Positions 9,243-17,650 of a stretch of 27,838 nucleotides of DNA are shown in pieces (within the stretch, counting starts at the first letter, position 1; the number at the start of each line of letters is the position of its first letter). The stretch covers positions 1 to 27,838 of the forward strand of contig JANBQS010000187.1 in NCBI GenBank assembly GCA_027577415.1, written 5' to 3'. This stretch comes from Coemansia sp. RSA 922. Its lineage: Eukaryota; Kickxellomycota; Kickxellomycetes; Kickxellales; Kickxellaceae. Made by a program: the position numbers and the translations under genes. The notes beneath the pieces were generated by a model. That model had not been told where the DNA came from. It saw nothing but the letters and a program-made list of their open reading frames with translations, and ran no database searches.

Positions 9243-10157
9243 TTAATAACGCACCGGCCTGTGCTGTACAGCAGGCTGAGGTGTCAAGACACCCTGGGTA
9301 AAGAAATCAGCACCAAGGCCAGTAGCGCTAGAAATAAAGTCAAATTGCGCAGCGACGTGGGTGAACAGCGAGTATCCATCGGCAGTTCCACATGTGGGGT
9401 CATTCAGGCGTCCGCCCTCGCTGACAATACCAGCGAGGTATACATTGTTGTTGACTGCGATCATCACGCCAGTGCCCGAATCACCCTTGCACGTCGAGTG
9501 ACCAGGGCTGTACTTGTTCAATGTGCAGATCAGAGGACCGTCCGATGACTCGTATTCAGGAGCGAATGTCTTGCACCCCTCGACATCGCCGACCCACACA
9601 CTTGCGCCCTTCAACTCATCAGGCTGCGACTTTGGGTCGTTGTTGCTCGCTGTATTACCCCAGCCCAAAGCAACCAGCTGCTGCCCAGCAGGGATTGCGC
9701 CGTTGTAAATGGGCACATACACGGGGGCATGTGCTGGGTCATAGCTGGCGACCTCGATGATGGCAATGTCGTTGAGACCATGTGCGCCGATAGTAGAGGT
9801 GACGTAGCCAGGATGAGGTGTGATCTTGCTTGGATTGACAAACGCCTGCTCCTTGATGTTGTCGTCGCCGTATCCAACCCTGACTTCATCTACGGTGTAG
9901 AGCTGCTGGTTAGAGTCATATACACAGTGGGCGGCAGTCACGATGTGGTTGGGCGAAATAACCGTTCCACCGCAGATATACGACACTTGGTTCTTGGTGA
10001 AAGTGAGAAACACGGTGTAGGGCGCGCCGTTGTCTGGCAAATCGAATCCACCAACAATGCGCTTTTCCATATGCGGGAGAGCTATGGCGCTGACCGAGAT
10101 GGCGTAGGCAGTCAACAGGGCGACGGTGCTAGTAAACGAAGTAATGACACTCTTCAT
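9243..10157 (-). CDS. Secreted trypsin-fold serine protease (family S1A), predicted chymotrypsin-like pocket
   Basis: This 304-aa preproprotein has a signal peptide (about 1-25), a short propeptide ending in LPHMEKR, and a mature start IVGG at 34. The Lys-Arg before IVGG fits Kex2-type activation. The catalytic triad is His77 (TAAHC), Asp130 (NDIAII) and Ser227 (GDSGT). The residue six before the catalytic Ser, which sets the primary pocket, is Ser221 rather than Asp, as in chymotrypsin, so Lys/Arg specificity is unlikely. The oxyanion motif reads GDSGT, not the usual GDSGG. Cysteines pair in the standard way (62-78, 195-211, 223-256 inferred). A tail of about 25 residues (about 280-304) runs past the final helix. 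Such proteases serve extracellular protein digestion or animal association in fungi; no cluster partners are nearby. Confidence 0.93.
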   Translation of the reverse strand: MKSVITSFTSTVALLTAYAISVSAIALPHMEKRIVGGFDLPDNGAPYTVFLTFTKNQVSYICGGTVISPNHIVTAAHCVYDSNQQLYTVDEVRVGYGDDNIKEQAFVNPSKITPHPGYVTSTIGAHGLNDIAIIEVASYDPAHAPVYVPIYNGAIPAGQQLVALGWGNTASNNDPKSQPDELKGASVWVGDVEGCKTFAPEYESSDGPLICTLNKYSPGHSTCKGDSGTGVMIAVNNNVYLAGIVSEGGRLNDPTCGTADGYSLFTHVAAQFDFISSATGLGADFFTQGVLTPQPAVQHRPVRY

Positions 10158-10270
10158 GGTAAATACTGGAGTGTTGGCTGTACAGGAGAGAGTTGCGTAA
10201 GTTGCTGAGTGTGTGAGTATGTGAGATATGTTGATGAACTTTGGTGAATTTGAGAGGCGGCATCTCCTTG

Positions 10271-10278
10271 TTTATATA
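10271..10278 (-). promoter_or_regulatory. TATA box of the S1 protease gene
   Basis: TATATAAA on the minus strand lies about 115 nt upstream of the protease ATG at 10157. It is a clean TATA consensus, suiting a regulated, strongly induced secreted enzyme. The assignment rests on position and consensus only. Confidence 0.55.
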
Positions 10279-10857
10279 CCAAATGCAAGTACTGTTCAGT
10301 TGAGAGCTACTTGAAGAAATCATCGCAATGCATTGTCAGCACATGCCAAAAATACTCGCAAGCATTCTATACCTGCCCACCAGCTTTTCCTAGCATTAAT
10401 TTTTCTTGGTACAGACAACGCTCGTGCATGTCTAAATATAAAAAATTTTGCCATCCAGATATTTGGAGCTCTAAATTTGAAAAAAGAAATTAGCCAGGCG
10501 AGCTTTTGAATTGTGTCAGCCGACAATTTGCTGTACTTGAGCATCTGTGCAGATATTGCCCAGTGAGCCCAAAATAAGTGCGCTGGTGCCTGTGCAAGGC
10601 GTGCATCTTGCATATCCTATTTTTAGGACGTTCTATAAACCAAGGGATACTTTATGCACGCTCATCTCTGATTTACAGGCTGTAATCGCTTGTTATATTT
10701 GTCGCGAACACTCAAAGAGCCATGAGTTACAAGTGATAACATCTCCAGACAATCAAAAAGATATAATGTCCGACGAGTACTACACGTTTTCTATAATTAT
10801 CCATCTGTGTATCGCGCTTTCATATGGATGTAGAATCATCAGTTTGGTACACGAGCC
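10279..10857. other. Intergenic region upstream of the protease
   Basis: This holds the distal protease promoter and no recognisable gene. Short open frames on both strands have no domain pattern and no good start codon. Confidence 0.4.
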
Positions 10858-11023
10858 TGGAGATCAGACAAGAACTGGGCAAGAGTTTCCAGTTCTCAAG
10901 ACACTCACAATGCTAGGTTGCCCAACAAACGGCCATGCATTTATCTTATGTCTTGCCTTACCAACTATCAGCCAGATACCAATTAGTGATGCGTTTGTTG
11001 GGATACATAAATCTAGGTAACTT
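10858..11023 (+). pseudogene. Possible leucine-rich-repeat gene fragment
   Basis: One plus-strand frame reads EFPVLKTLTMLG and then ALPTISQIPISDAF, with the Leu/Ile spacing of leucine-rich repeats and a likeness to the FPVLKYL segment of the F-box/LRR protein at 22969-24168. It ends at a stop at 11021-11023 and has no plausible start or F-box upstream. It could be a relic of that family or chance. Confidence 0.22.
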
Positions 11024-11069
11024 GTGCGATAAGGAATCGGGCTGCGGGATCTCTATTAACTTTGGATGG

Positions 11070-11535
11070 CTAACATTGCACTACACTAAATCCATCCTTA
11101 ACCCAGACACAATACAATAGTTTGACGTCATACACTTGACCGTTCAGCAGCAAGTCGCAATGTCGACCGCGGTAAAGAGCTTGTCCATGTCGCCAAACAT
11201 GGGTTCTATTTCCACCGAATGCCCAGGGATTGAGGTGTTGGCTTAATAGCAGGCCAGCATCTTTGTTCAAGGGAAAGATGAATAAGCGCACTTGCCAACC
11301 TGCCGCGCAGATCTACACATTGCGTATCTATGCCCACGATAGACCCAGAGGACAAAATGGATTCTCTCTTATCCCACTGTGCACATATAGACGACATTAA
11401 TGTTGATAGTGTCATATAACTCCAGTGCAGCAAACTTTCTACCGTTGCTGCATAATGTGTTGACAAATGTTCAGCTAAGCCTGTCGTAGGTATTGGCTGA
11501 TCGACTAGGTGCAAGGCGTAGACAACATGCCTTTT
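11070..11535 (-). pseudogene. Possible frameshifted gene relic of unknown family
   Basis: Two overlapping minus-strand frames read like one protein interrupted by a single-base shift. The upstream frame (about 11535-11206) has good composition up to DLRGRLASALIHLSL. The next frame (11291-11070) takes over near 11270-11285 and continues NKDAGLLLSQHLNPW, then RHCDLLLNGQVYDVKL, before a stop. Neither part has a convincing ATG start, and an intron of that size is not possible at the junction. I do not recognise the family. Two unrelated chance frames are the alternative. Confidence 0.3.
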
Positions 11536-11594
11536 TAATCAGTGTGTGAGCCAACAAAGCCATGCGGTGATAATTGGCATGTCCGGCAACCTTT

Positions 11595-11608
11595 GCGCTT
11601 TAAAGCGC
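11595..11608. repeat. 14-bp perfect palindrome upstream of the RING gene
   Basis: GCGCTTTAAAGCGC is a perfect 14-bp palindrome about 100 nt before the ATG at 11706. It could be a dimeric-factor site in the promoter or chance. Confidence 0.35.
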
Positions 11609-11705
11609 TTGAAAAGCAGCTTGTTAAGGGATGCTCTCTTTCTTAGCAACTGTACTGCCTAGTTTTATTCTTCTCATTTTTTTCAATAACGATACTCTAT
11701 TGACC

Positions 11706-12332
11706 ATGGCCTGTGCTATTTGCTTTGACTTGCTGTTTCGCTCCTCTGCGGTTAATAAACCTAATGCCAGTACCACGCACACAAGCAAAGACCGTATTGC
11801 CGCATTGAGCTGCGGGCACACGTTTCACTTGGAGTGCATCAAGTCGTGGGAGAGGCGCATAACCATTATGAATTGCCCTATATGCAGCGTTCGTCATGTC
11901 GGATCTATTCTTACGCTGTTTATCGAACCTGACGTCGAGCACAAGTCAACGCAGGGAGACGGTGACAAAGAGTCTGTTGGACTGGCCAACGACAGTTCAC
12001 TTGGGGCTGTCAATTCACCGAGGATCTCGTTGCCGCTATACTTGGACAGACCGCTAGCAACCAGATGTAGGAAGCTCAAGGAAGATGTCGCGGCCTTGCA
12101 AATGGTTAACAACAAGTGTATTGCCTGGGTAAACAAGCACACTACAGTTTCTAGCGCCCCGCAGAAATCTGAGGCCAACTTGGAGGAGCATCAGGTGGAG
12201 GACGAGTCAACGACGCTTCCGGGCAGTTACAAGGCGTATATCTGCGGCTTGCAAAACACGCTTGAGCTATTGAAGCAAGCCATAGCTGAGATGGAGAGTG
12301 GCATTCGGCATGCCTATCCCGAGCACAAATAG
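11706..12332 (+). CDS. RING-H2 protein, TRAIP-like E3 ubiquitin ligase candidate
   Basis: I chose the ATG at 11706 (208 aa) because it sits in a strong GACCATGG context and places the RING at the very N-terminus. An earlier ATG at 11631 would add 25 hydrophobic residues. The RING-H2 ligands are Cys3, Cys6, Cys36, His38, His41, Cys44, Cys57 and Cys60. The CGHTFHLEC core and the N-terminal RING with a long first loop resemble TRAIP, an E3 ligase of DNA replication stress. Two short helical, coiled-coil-like segments follow (about 140-165 and 185-205), but the protein is much shorter than animal TRAIP (about 470 aa) and has no visible PIP box. E3 activity is a family inference; the TRAIP link is tentative. 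Confidence 0.75.
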   Translation: MACAICFDLLFRSSAVNKPNASTTHTSKDRIAALSCGHTFHLECIKSWERRITIMNCPICSVRHVGSILTLFIEPDVEHKSTQGDGDKESVGLANDSSLGAVNSPRISLPLYLDRPLATRCRKLKEDVAALQMVNNKCIAWVNKHTTVSSAPQKSEANLEEHQVEDESTTLPGSYKAYICGLQNTLELLKQAIAEMESGIRHAYPEHK

Positions 12333-12458
12333 GCCTCTCTGTCGCTAACATCAGCTATGATTATTATAGCCTTCTCCGCGTATGTAATTCATCTATATTT
12401 TTTTTAGTAAACTATATGTAGGAAATAAAACCAGAAAGCTAAAAAGATATATATTAGT

Positions 12459-12845
12459 CTACGCGGAGCGAGGTGGGTAAAAGTATCTCACAAAATCTGG
12501 ATCCAATACGACTCTGGTAATCCACCCTCCAAACATTTCGTCATATTGTTCTTGGCCTATAATGTCGTCAGCACAGCTGTTAATGTCCCCCAATTTGTCA
12601 TTGGTGACCTTCCACAACCCAATAACACAAGTTACATCCCTTGAATCGTTTGTCAGTGGTAGTATTTGATACTCTGAGCAGACATACATCCAAACCAAGT
12701 AATTGTCATCGCTTTGTTGCTTGCCAGCATTCAGCTCCATCAGTCTATTATACGACGCTTGTGTTAAAGTACGCGCCTCACCTTCAGTTTCTATTTCTAT
12801 AGTGCAGTGCTCGCTAGTGGCAGTCTGAAAAAATGCATCAATCAT
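12459..12845 (-). CDS. Hypothetical protein, 128 aa
   Basis: The frame starts at an ATG at 12845 and has a TATA element about 107 nt upstream, which supports a real gene. The protein is acidic and mixed alpha/beta in composition, with aromatic-rich segments (YLVWMYVCSEY near the middle, YFYPP at the end) and four cysteines without a metal-binding pattern. There is no signal peptide or membrane segment. I do not recognise the family. It is tail-to-tail with the RING gene, 126 nt apart. Confidence 0.5.
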   Translation of the reverse strand: MIDAFFQTATSEHCTIEIETEGEARTLTQASYNRLMELNAGKQQSDDNYLVWMYVCSEYQILPLTNDSRDVTCVIGLWKVTNDKLGDINSCADDIIGQEQYDEMFGGWITRVVLDPDFVRYFYPPRSA

Positions 12846-13606
12846 CGTAAATGTGGTCGCAAATGTAATTCAAGAGAATACTAGAAATATTTGTGAGAGA
12901 AAAAAATGAAGGATCTGGAGAAATACATGTTATTCTTCCTGAAATATCCCTTTTTTATAGGGCTGGTCTTACAGTCCAGTCGCCGCCGCCACGTTTCCGT
13001 TGACTGAAGCAATCAGGTGAGGTGGGGAGGTTTTCAGTCAATGAGCGACATCAAGAAGTCCTTTCTAGCCTTTTGGCGCCATGTTTTTTTATTGGGGCTT
13101 TCTTTGAAGCGGCTACAAAGTGGATTATTTGCGCGTGATGGGCATAAACACTCCACGTGGGGGGTAGGAAAAATCCACGTCAGTGTTGACTGTAATCTTG
13201 GTCATGATTTTTTCTTTCCCCACATTTTTCCCCCGCTTGAGTCTATGGCTTCCACGGTTTGAGTGAGTGTTCACCGTATAGGAGATGATTAAAAAAATCG
13301 TGAGGGTTTACTTTTCTCAAGTCTGGTGAATATTTGTTGCCGTCTGGGGAGGAGTTCGCATTCACAGTACTACCAATATACAATTGAAGCTACATGATAA
13401 ATTAAACTATGTGCGTGAGAGAAGCACCAGTCTTTTTTTTTTTGTCCATGTACAATATCGTCAATATCATAGTCACTGCCTTGAAAAAGGGGGGGGGGTA
13501 GAAAAATAAATAAATGCTTTAAACATTGAAAATGGTACGCTCGAGCACCACTCTTCCACTCCCCCTGTATCTTATGTATATCCATTGATATTCGCTTATA
13601 TAGAGT
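12846..13606. other. Intergenic promoter region with homopolymer runs
   Basis: This interval separates two divergent small genes. TATAAAAA on the minus strand at 12959-12952 probably serves the 12459-12845 gene. Farther right are a T11 run (13433-13443) and an A5G10 run (13485-13498), both prone to slippage and assembly error. No gene is visible; a plus-strand frame at 13017-13262 is low complexity. Confidence 0.45.
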
Positions 13607-13975
13607 ATGAAGTTTGGGCGACTCGCAACAGTACTCTTGTTGGTTGGGCACAGCTTGGCCTGGTCCATGCCACAAAAGATTGGTATCTACACGATGATCC
13701 AACAACTAACGCAACAACAAGTAGGATCATCCGAAGAGCACGTTATATACGCAAAGTTGGCAGTATTTTTGGGTGATGTACGCTCGTCAGCAAAGCTCAG
13801 CTACTCGCTTGATTCACCTCAGTTTCGAGATGCCCTGGTTTCGCTCCTAATGACAGTCGGATCCTCAAAGATCGAAGCGGTAAATGATCCCGCAGGCGTC
13901 GATAACCTCAACTATTTGATGCTCAGATTACGCAAAACATATGGCGAGTCACTGAGACAGTTTTGGAGCCACTAA
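13607..13975 (+). CDS. Small secreted cysteine-free protein, 122 aa
   Basis: The protein begins with a clear signal peptide (MKFGRLATVLLLVGHSLAWS, cleavage near residue 20). The mature 100 or so residues are predicted mostly helical, contain no cysteine, and carry no known domain, membrane segment or GPI tail. A small secreted helical protein without disulfides is unlike classical cysteine-rich effectors. It ends 51 nt from the convergent PIG-P-like gene. The function is unknown. Confidence 0.6.
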   Translation: MKFGRLATVLLLVGHSLAWSMPQKIGIYTMIQQLTQQQVGSSEEHVIYAKLAVFLGDVRSSAKLSYSLDSPQFRDALVSLLMTVGSSKIEAVNDPAGVDNLNYLMLRLRKTYGESLRQFWSH

Positions 13976-14026
13976 AAATAACATTAAAATAAAAAAATAT
14001 AGAATTTGAATAATATATATTTCATC

Positions 14027-15157
14027 TCAAGAGCCCTTGCTATGCCTAAATAGTTTCATGCCCAGCCAGTTCCAAAACACGGCAAAGGTAAACGACAAGC
14101 CAGTAATAGGCATCAGCAAGCAATAGTACCGGTCCTCTTTGACAGCATCCAAAAACGCAATGCCCGTATCCGGCATATACTTTGATACGACCAGCGAATA
14201 CATAGAGGACACGAACAACAGCGAGGTTAGGGCTAGGAGCGCATATCCGTAGAGTGGCGTGTCGTCAGGCTCATTGGCCGGAAGACGGATTGGCTGGTGT
14301 CGAGTATAACGCGGCGGAGCTCTAAACTCTGGGTGACTAAAGGGGTCGACCAAATGTGCGCGGAACAGCGACAAGTTCCCAGGCGTCGACGATACACGTT
14401 TGAGCAGTCCGTAGTCAACGCTGAAAAAGCTCGAGTTGCTAGGCTCGACCATGGACTCTGACAGCAGGATTGGCTCTTGGATATACTGCTGTTCAGGCAG
14501 ACCGTCGTGGTCAAACAGCTGGCCATTAACTTCCTCACTGCTGGTGGCGGCAGGTAGTGGCTCCGACTGGGCAATTCTGCTGCCACTGTGGCGCCCAAAG
14601 CCCAGAAAGTGAAAGGGCAGGCGATGGACATAAGGAAATACCCCGCCTTTGGACTCTGCAATAGACCCCGCAACAGCCGTTGGCGGCGGCGGCGGCACGA
14701 TCCGCAATCCACCATCCGAGGAGATGCCTAGCTCGTGGATGCGAGTAGCCGGCGCAGCAGGCAATTTCCGCCGACGAATCGTTTGCTCAGGCAAGCCATC
14801 GTACTCCACATCCTCGTAAAGCGGCTGGTAATGCATACTTTCGCACAGTGATGCCGACGATGCCTTTGTCACTGGTATTCCCTCGTTCAAGTAGGTATCG
14901 GTTATCAAGCCATAGTCCAGGTCCACCGACCCTTGGCCTTGTCCATGGCCCTTGGTGTCATATACACCAGTATTCTCCTCGACGGCTGTTGTGCTGTCGA
15001 TGGTAGTTGTGCTTCCAGAGTGAAGGCGGCGTAGATGGCGGACTGGCAGCTCTTCGCTGATCGACAGCTTACTGGGAGTCGTGTTGGTCTTTGCATTGGT
15101 GCTGTCGTTGGTCAGACGTCTTCTGCGTGGAAGAATTGCGCTGGTAATAGTTTTCAT
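14027..15157 (-). CDS. Two-transmembrane protein, PIG-P/GPI19-like C-terminus
   Basis: The ATG at 15157 gives 376 aa. Residues 1 to about 290 are probably disordered and cytosolic, rich in Ser/Thr/Pro with PPPPP near 155-165. The last 80 residues hold the only structured part: LYGYALLALTSLLFV starts TM1 (about 303-325), a short MPDTG loop follows, then YYCLLMP leads into TM2 (about 343-366), ending WLGMKLFRHSKGS. A YG-started TM1, a Pro-containing loop, and an aromatic pair before a Pro at the head of TM2 is the pattern of PIG-P (GPI19), a small subunit of the ER GlcNAc-transferase that starts GPI-anchor synthesis. The long N-terminal extension is unusual for PIG-P, so another ER or vacuolar two-TM family is possible. 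Confidence 0.6.
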   Translation of the reverse strand: MKTITSAILPRRRRLTNDSTNAKTNTTPSKLSISEELPVRHLRRLHSGSTTTIDSTTAVEENTGVYDTKGHGQGQGSVDLDYGLITDTYLNEGIPVTKASSASLCESMHYQPLYEDVEYDGLPEQTIRRRKLPAAPATRIHELGISSDGGLRIVPPPPPTAVAGSIAESKGGVFPYVHRLPFHFLGFGRHSGSRIAQSEPLPAATSSEEVNGQLFDHDGLPEQQYIQEPILLSESMVEPSNSSFFSVDYGLLKRVSSTPGNLSLFRAHLVDPFSHPEFRAPPRYTRHQPIRLPANEPDDTPLYGYALLALTSLLFVSSMYSLVVSKYMPDTGIAFLDAVKEDRYYCLLMPITGLSFTFAVFWNWLGMKLFRHSKGS

Positions 15158-15312
15158 GCCGAGTGCGGTATTAGTGTAAGAGTGAATGCAATATTTTTTG
15201 TCGAGGAAGAAATAAAAGTTGGATAGAGAATACCAAAAAGTGAAAGATTGAAATTGAAGAGTAAAAATGTGAAACCAAGAAGAAAAAAAAGACAAGTGGA
15301 GAGGGGTTTTTC

Positions 15313-17289
15313 TCACAATCCAGTGTTGCCACTCAGTTTGGTCTGGTGGCCAGCGGCAGTTTCCTGGCGCATCAGCTCACGCAGCAGCATGGTGGCGTAT
15401 GCGCTCGACGGCAGGTCAAACTTGAGCTTCAAGGCGACGTGCTCGCCAAACTCAATACCCTCGGGCACATGCTTGCCCTCGATGGCGTCCGAGTCAGAGC
15501 GACCCAGCGGCAGGGCGTCGTCGTTGTATCGCATCCACTCGTACTCAAAGTCCCTAGGCTTAATGACCATGTGGCGGTAAGCGCCAGCAAGCTTGTACTC
15601 CTTCAGCGGGTGCTTGCCCAGGCCAAAGGGCGACAGCCCGTCTTGCCTCATCAGATCAATGTACACGTTCTTGACCTCGTGCTCAGGGTACGTCACCGCC
15701 CAGCCAGGCAGCGGCAGCACGACGTCGTAGATAGTAAACTGCTTAATGTTCCGCGCCGTGACCAGCGTAGGCTCAATCCGGCTCGACACGTCAGCCGAGT
15801 CCTCTCCACCATTAGGCGCAGCATCGGGCGCGCCGTTGATCTTGGCGCCGAATCCAGGCGCCTTAATAACCAAGTCGCCGACCACCGGCCCGTCAATGCC
15901 AAAGCGAGCCAGGCGCTGGCTAGTAGCAGCATTCCAGATATACGACTGGTAGGCGTGCACATACATTAGACGCAGGTTGCGCGGCACAGCAGCAAAGGCC
16001 GACGCAGCGTTGTTCTCGTTGCCCTTGCGAGAAAAGGCCTGCAGCACGCTGTGCTCGGCCAGGGCGGCTTTCTGAGGCATCAGCTCCAGGGCGGCGCGGG
16101 CGTCCTTTTTCTCGCTCCACACCTGGCGAGCCTTGCGCACTTCCTTGCGGTCTCCCGGGCGCGGCTTCAGAATAAGCTCAGTGGCAGCCTGCCAGTCGGC
16201 CTTGAGCACGGCAATGCCCACCGAGTGCGATGAGATGCTCTGCGTGCCAAACCGCTGCATGCCATAGTAGTTGATGAACCCAGTGCGGCGGATGCCCTCC
16301 AGAACAGGTGCCAGCGACTGCTCGTCGGCGCCCTTGACGTGGCGCAGGATGATTTCGAAGCGGTTGCCCGACAGATCGCCCAGCTTCAGCTCCTGAGGCC
16401 CGTAGCTGAAATTGCCCAGGCGCGCACCTTTAAGGCTCCGCGACGCAGTAATGAGCCGATTGTGGTCAATGCGGTAGGCCGAGCAGCGTTGCACAGTGAT
16501 GCCACGCTTATCCTTAGTGCCAGCCATACCAAACGAGCGAGTAGTAGATCTGACAGCACGCGCGATCTGGAACAGAACATCCATAGTATCGTGGTTCTCC
16601 TTTTGCATAACAAAGTAGCAAAAATCGCCATTGTGAGCCCACTGGTTCCCGCGGTTAGTGCGTCTCTGAGGACCACTGTTGGTCGGGTGGCCTGAGCCGC
16701 GGCGGATAAACTCCAGTTTTCCATCGACCGTCTCACACTTTACTTGCTTTGGCAAAAAGTTATTGGTAACGTTGTACACGCTCTTGCGCTGGCTCTTATC
16801 CAACTCGCGGCCCAGCACAAAGCTCCTATGCTCGTCATCATCAGACTCCAGCAGCTGCCGAATACGCGCAGAGTCATCTTCGCCCAGGATCTCTGCCAGC
16901 TTGACAAACGCCGCGTCAAACGCGAGTGCCGCATCCTCAGGCACATTAAGGCTGGCTATCTCCTTTTGTTCCTCAGACATTGGCGGAGTAGGATCAACAG
17001 CGTCGTAGTAGGACGTTAGCCGAACGACGTTGCCATTGGGGTCGATTTCGTTGACGAAAAAGTCCGAGAACCGGTGCTTGATTATCGCATCGAATCCATC
17101 CCATCCCAAAGTCACAAACTGCGTGATGCCCACGTCAGACTCGCGCAAAAAATGGTGCTCTTCTTCCTCCTCATTCTTTGCCCGCTTGCTTGCCACGTCC
17201 TCGGCGCTGGCTGCTGGCTGCTGGGCTACGGGTGACTCTGCGCGTGAGCGTTTGCCTGGTGCCTGGTCCTGTGGGCTGGGAGTCGACAT
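15313..17289 (-). CDS. PUS7: tRNA/mRNA pseudouridine synthase Pus7 (TruD family)
   Basis: The ATG at 17289 gives 658 aa, close to yeast Pus7 (676). TruD-family motifs appear in order: the N-terminal FDAIIKHRFSDFFVNEI (about 66-82), the catalytic GTKDKRG at 257-263 with nucleophile Asp260, NYYGMQRFG (340-348), YQSYIWNAA, and AYRHMVIKP near the C-terminus. The family isomerises U13 and U35 in tRNA and many mRNA uridines, in the nucleus and cytosol. Residues 1-45 are a disordered KR-rich stretch (GKRSRAE, SKRAK) that may be a nuclear signal. An upstream in-frame ATG at 17394 in weak context would add 35 Arg-rich residues without Glu that look like a mitochondrial presequence. The gene is divergent from the HCCS gene. 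Confidence 0.96.
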   Translation of the reverse strand: MSTPSPQDQAPGKRSRAESPVAQQPAASAEDVASKRAKNEEEEEHHFLRESDVGITQFVTLGWDGFDAIIKHRFSDFFVNEIDPNGNVVRLTSYYDAVDPTPPMSEEQKEIASLNVPEDAALAFDAAFVKLAEILGEDDSARIRQLLESDDDEHRSFVLGRELDKSQRKSVYNVTNNFLPKQVKCETVDGKLEFIRRGSGHPTNSGPQRRTNRGNQWAHNGDFCYFVMQKENHDTMDVLFQIARAVRSTTRSFGMAGTKDKRGITVQRCSAYRIDHNRLITASRSLKGARLGNFSYGPQELKLGDLSGNRFEIILRHVKGADEQSLAPVLEGIRRTGFINYYGMQRFGTQSISSHSVGIAVLKADWQAATELILKPRPGDRKEVRKARQVWSEKKDARAALELMPQKAALAEHSVLQAFSRKGNENNAASAFAAVPRNLRLMYVHAYQSYIWNAATSQRLARFGIDGPVVGDLVIKAPGFGAKINGAPDAAPNGGEDSADVSSRIEPTLVTARNIKQFTIYDVVLPLPGWAVTYPEHEVKNVYIDLMRQDGLSPFGLGKHPLKEYKLAGAYRHMVIKPRDFEYEWMRYNDDALPLGRSDSDAIEGKHVPEGIEFGEHVALKLKFDLPSSAYATMLLRELMRQETAAGHQTKLSGNTGL

Positions 17290-17650
17290 GATAGTAGGAA
17301 ATATGCGCCAGATCAATCGAGGCGCTCGTGGTGGAGTGAAAATGCGTGGAAAGCGCTGGCGAAATAGATCTAAAACAAGACGGATCCTGAGCATATACGC
17401 CAGGAAAAAAAGAAGAAAAAGAATAACCAATAAAAATAAAGAGAGCAAAAGAGAACCAAAAGCAGCCAAATGAAAGAAAATATTTATTCAGGGCTCGTCT
17501 ACATCGCAATCTTGTGATCCCACGGAATCACTAAATTTTTTTACTGTTGGGAGATATCTCGTCAGCAAAGAGATCTGAAAGCCCAAGCATCTTTTTTTTG
17601 TCCTTCCAAACCCCTGTTTTTTTTTATACTTCTCATTTCGTTTATTTCAA
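17290..17650. promoter_or_regulatory. Divergent promoter region between PUS7 and the heme lyase gene
   Basis: A long purine-rich plus-strand tract (about 17403-17465) reads as a pyrimidine tract upstream of PUS7, as is common just before fungal transcription starts. T-rich tracts at about 17592-17648 precede the HCCS ATG. I see no TATA box. Confidence 0.4.

Noticed and set aside
13017..13262. 81-aa plus-strand frame
   Set aside because: It has Phe/His-rich, low-complexity sequence from T-runs and no domain or supported start.
15158..15316. N-terminal extension of the PIG-P-like protein beyond the ATG at 15157
   Set aside because: The frame is open but has no ATG and reads as an AT-rich leader, so the ATG at 15157 was used.
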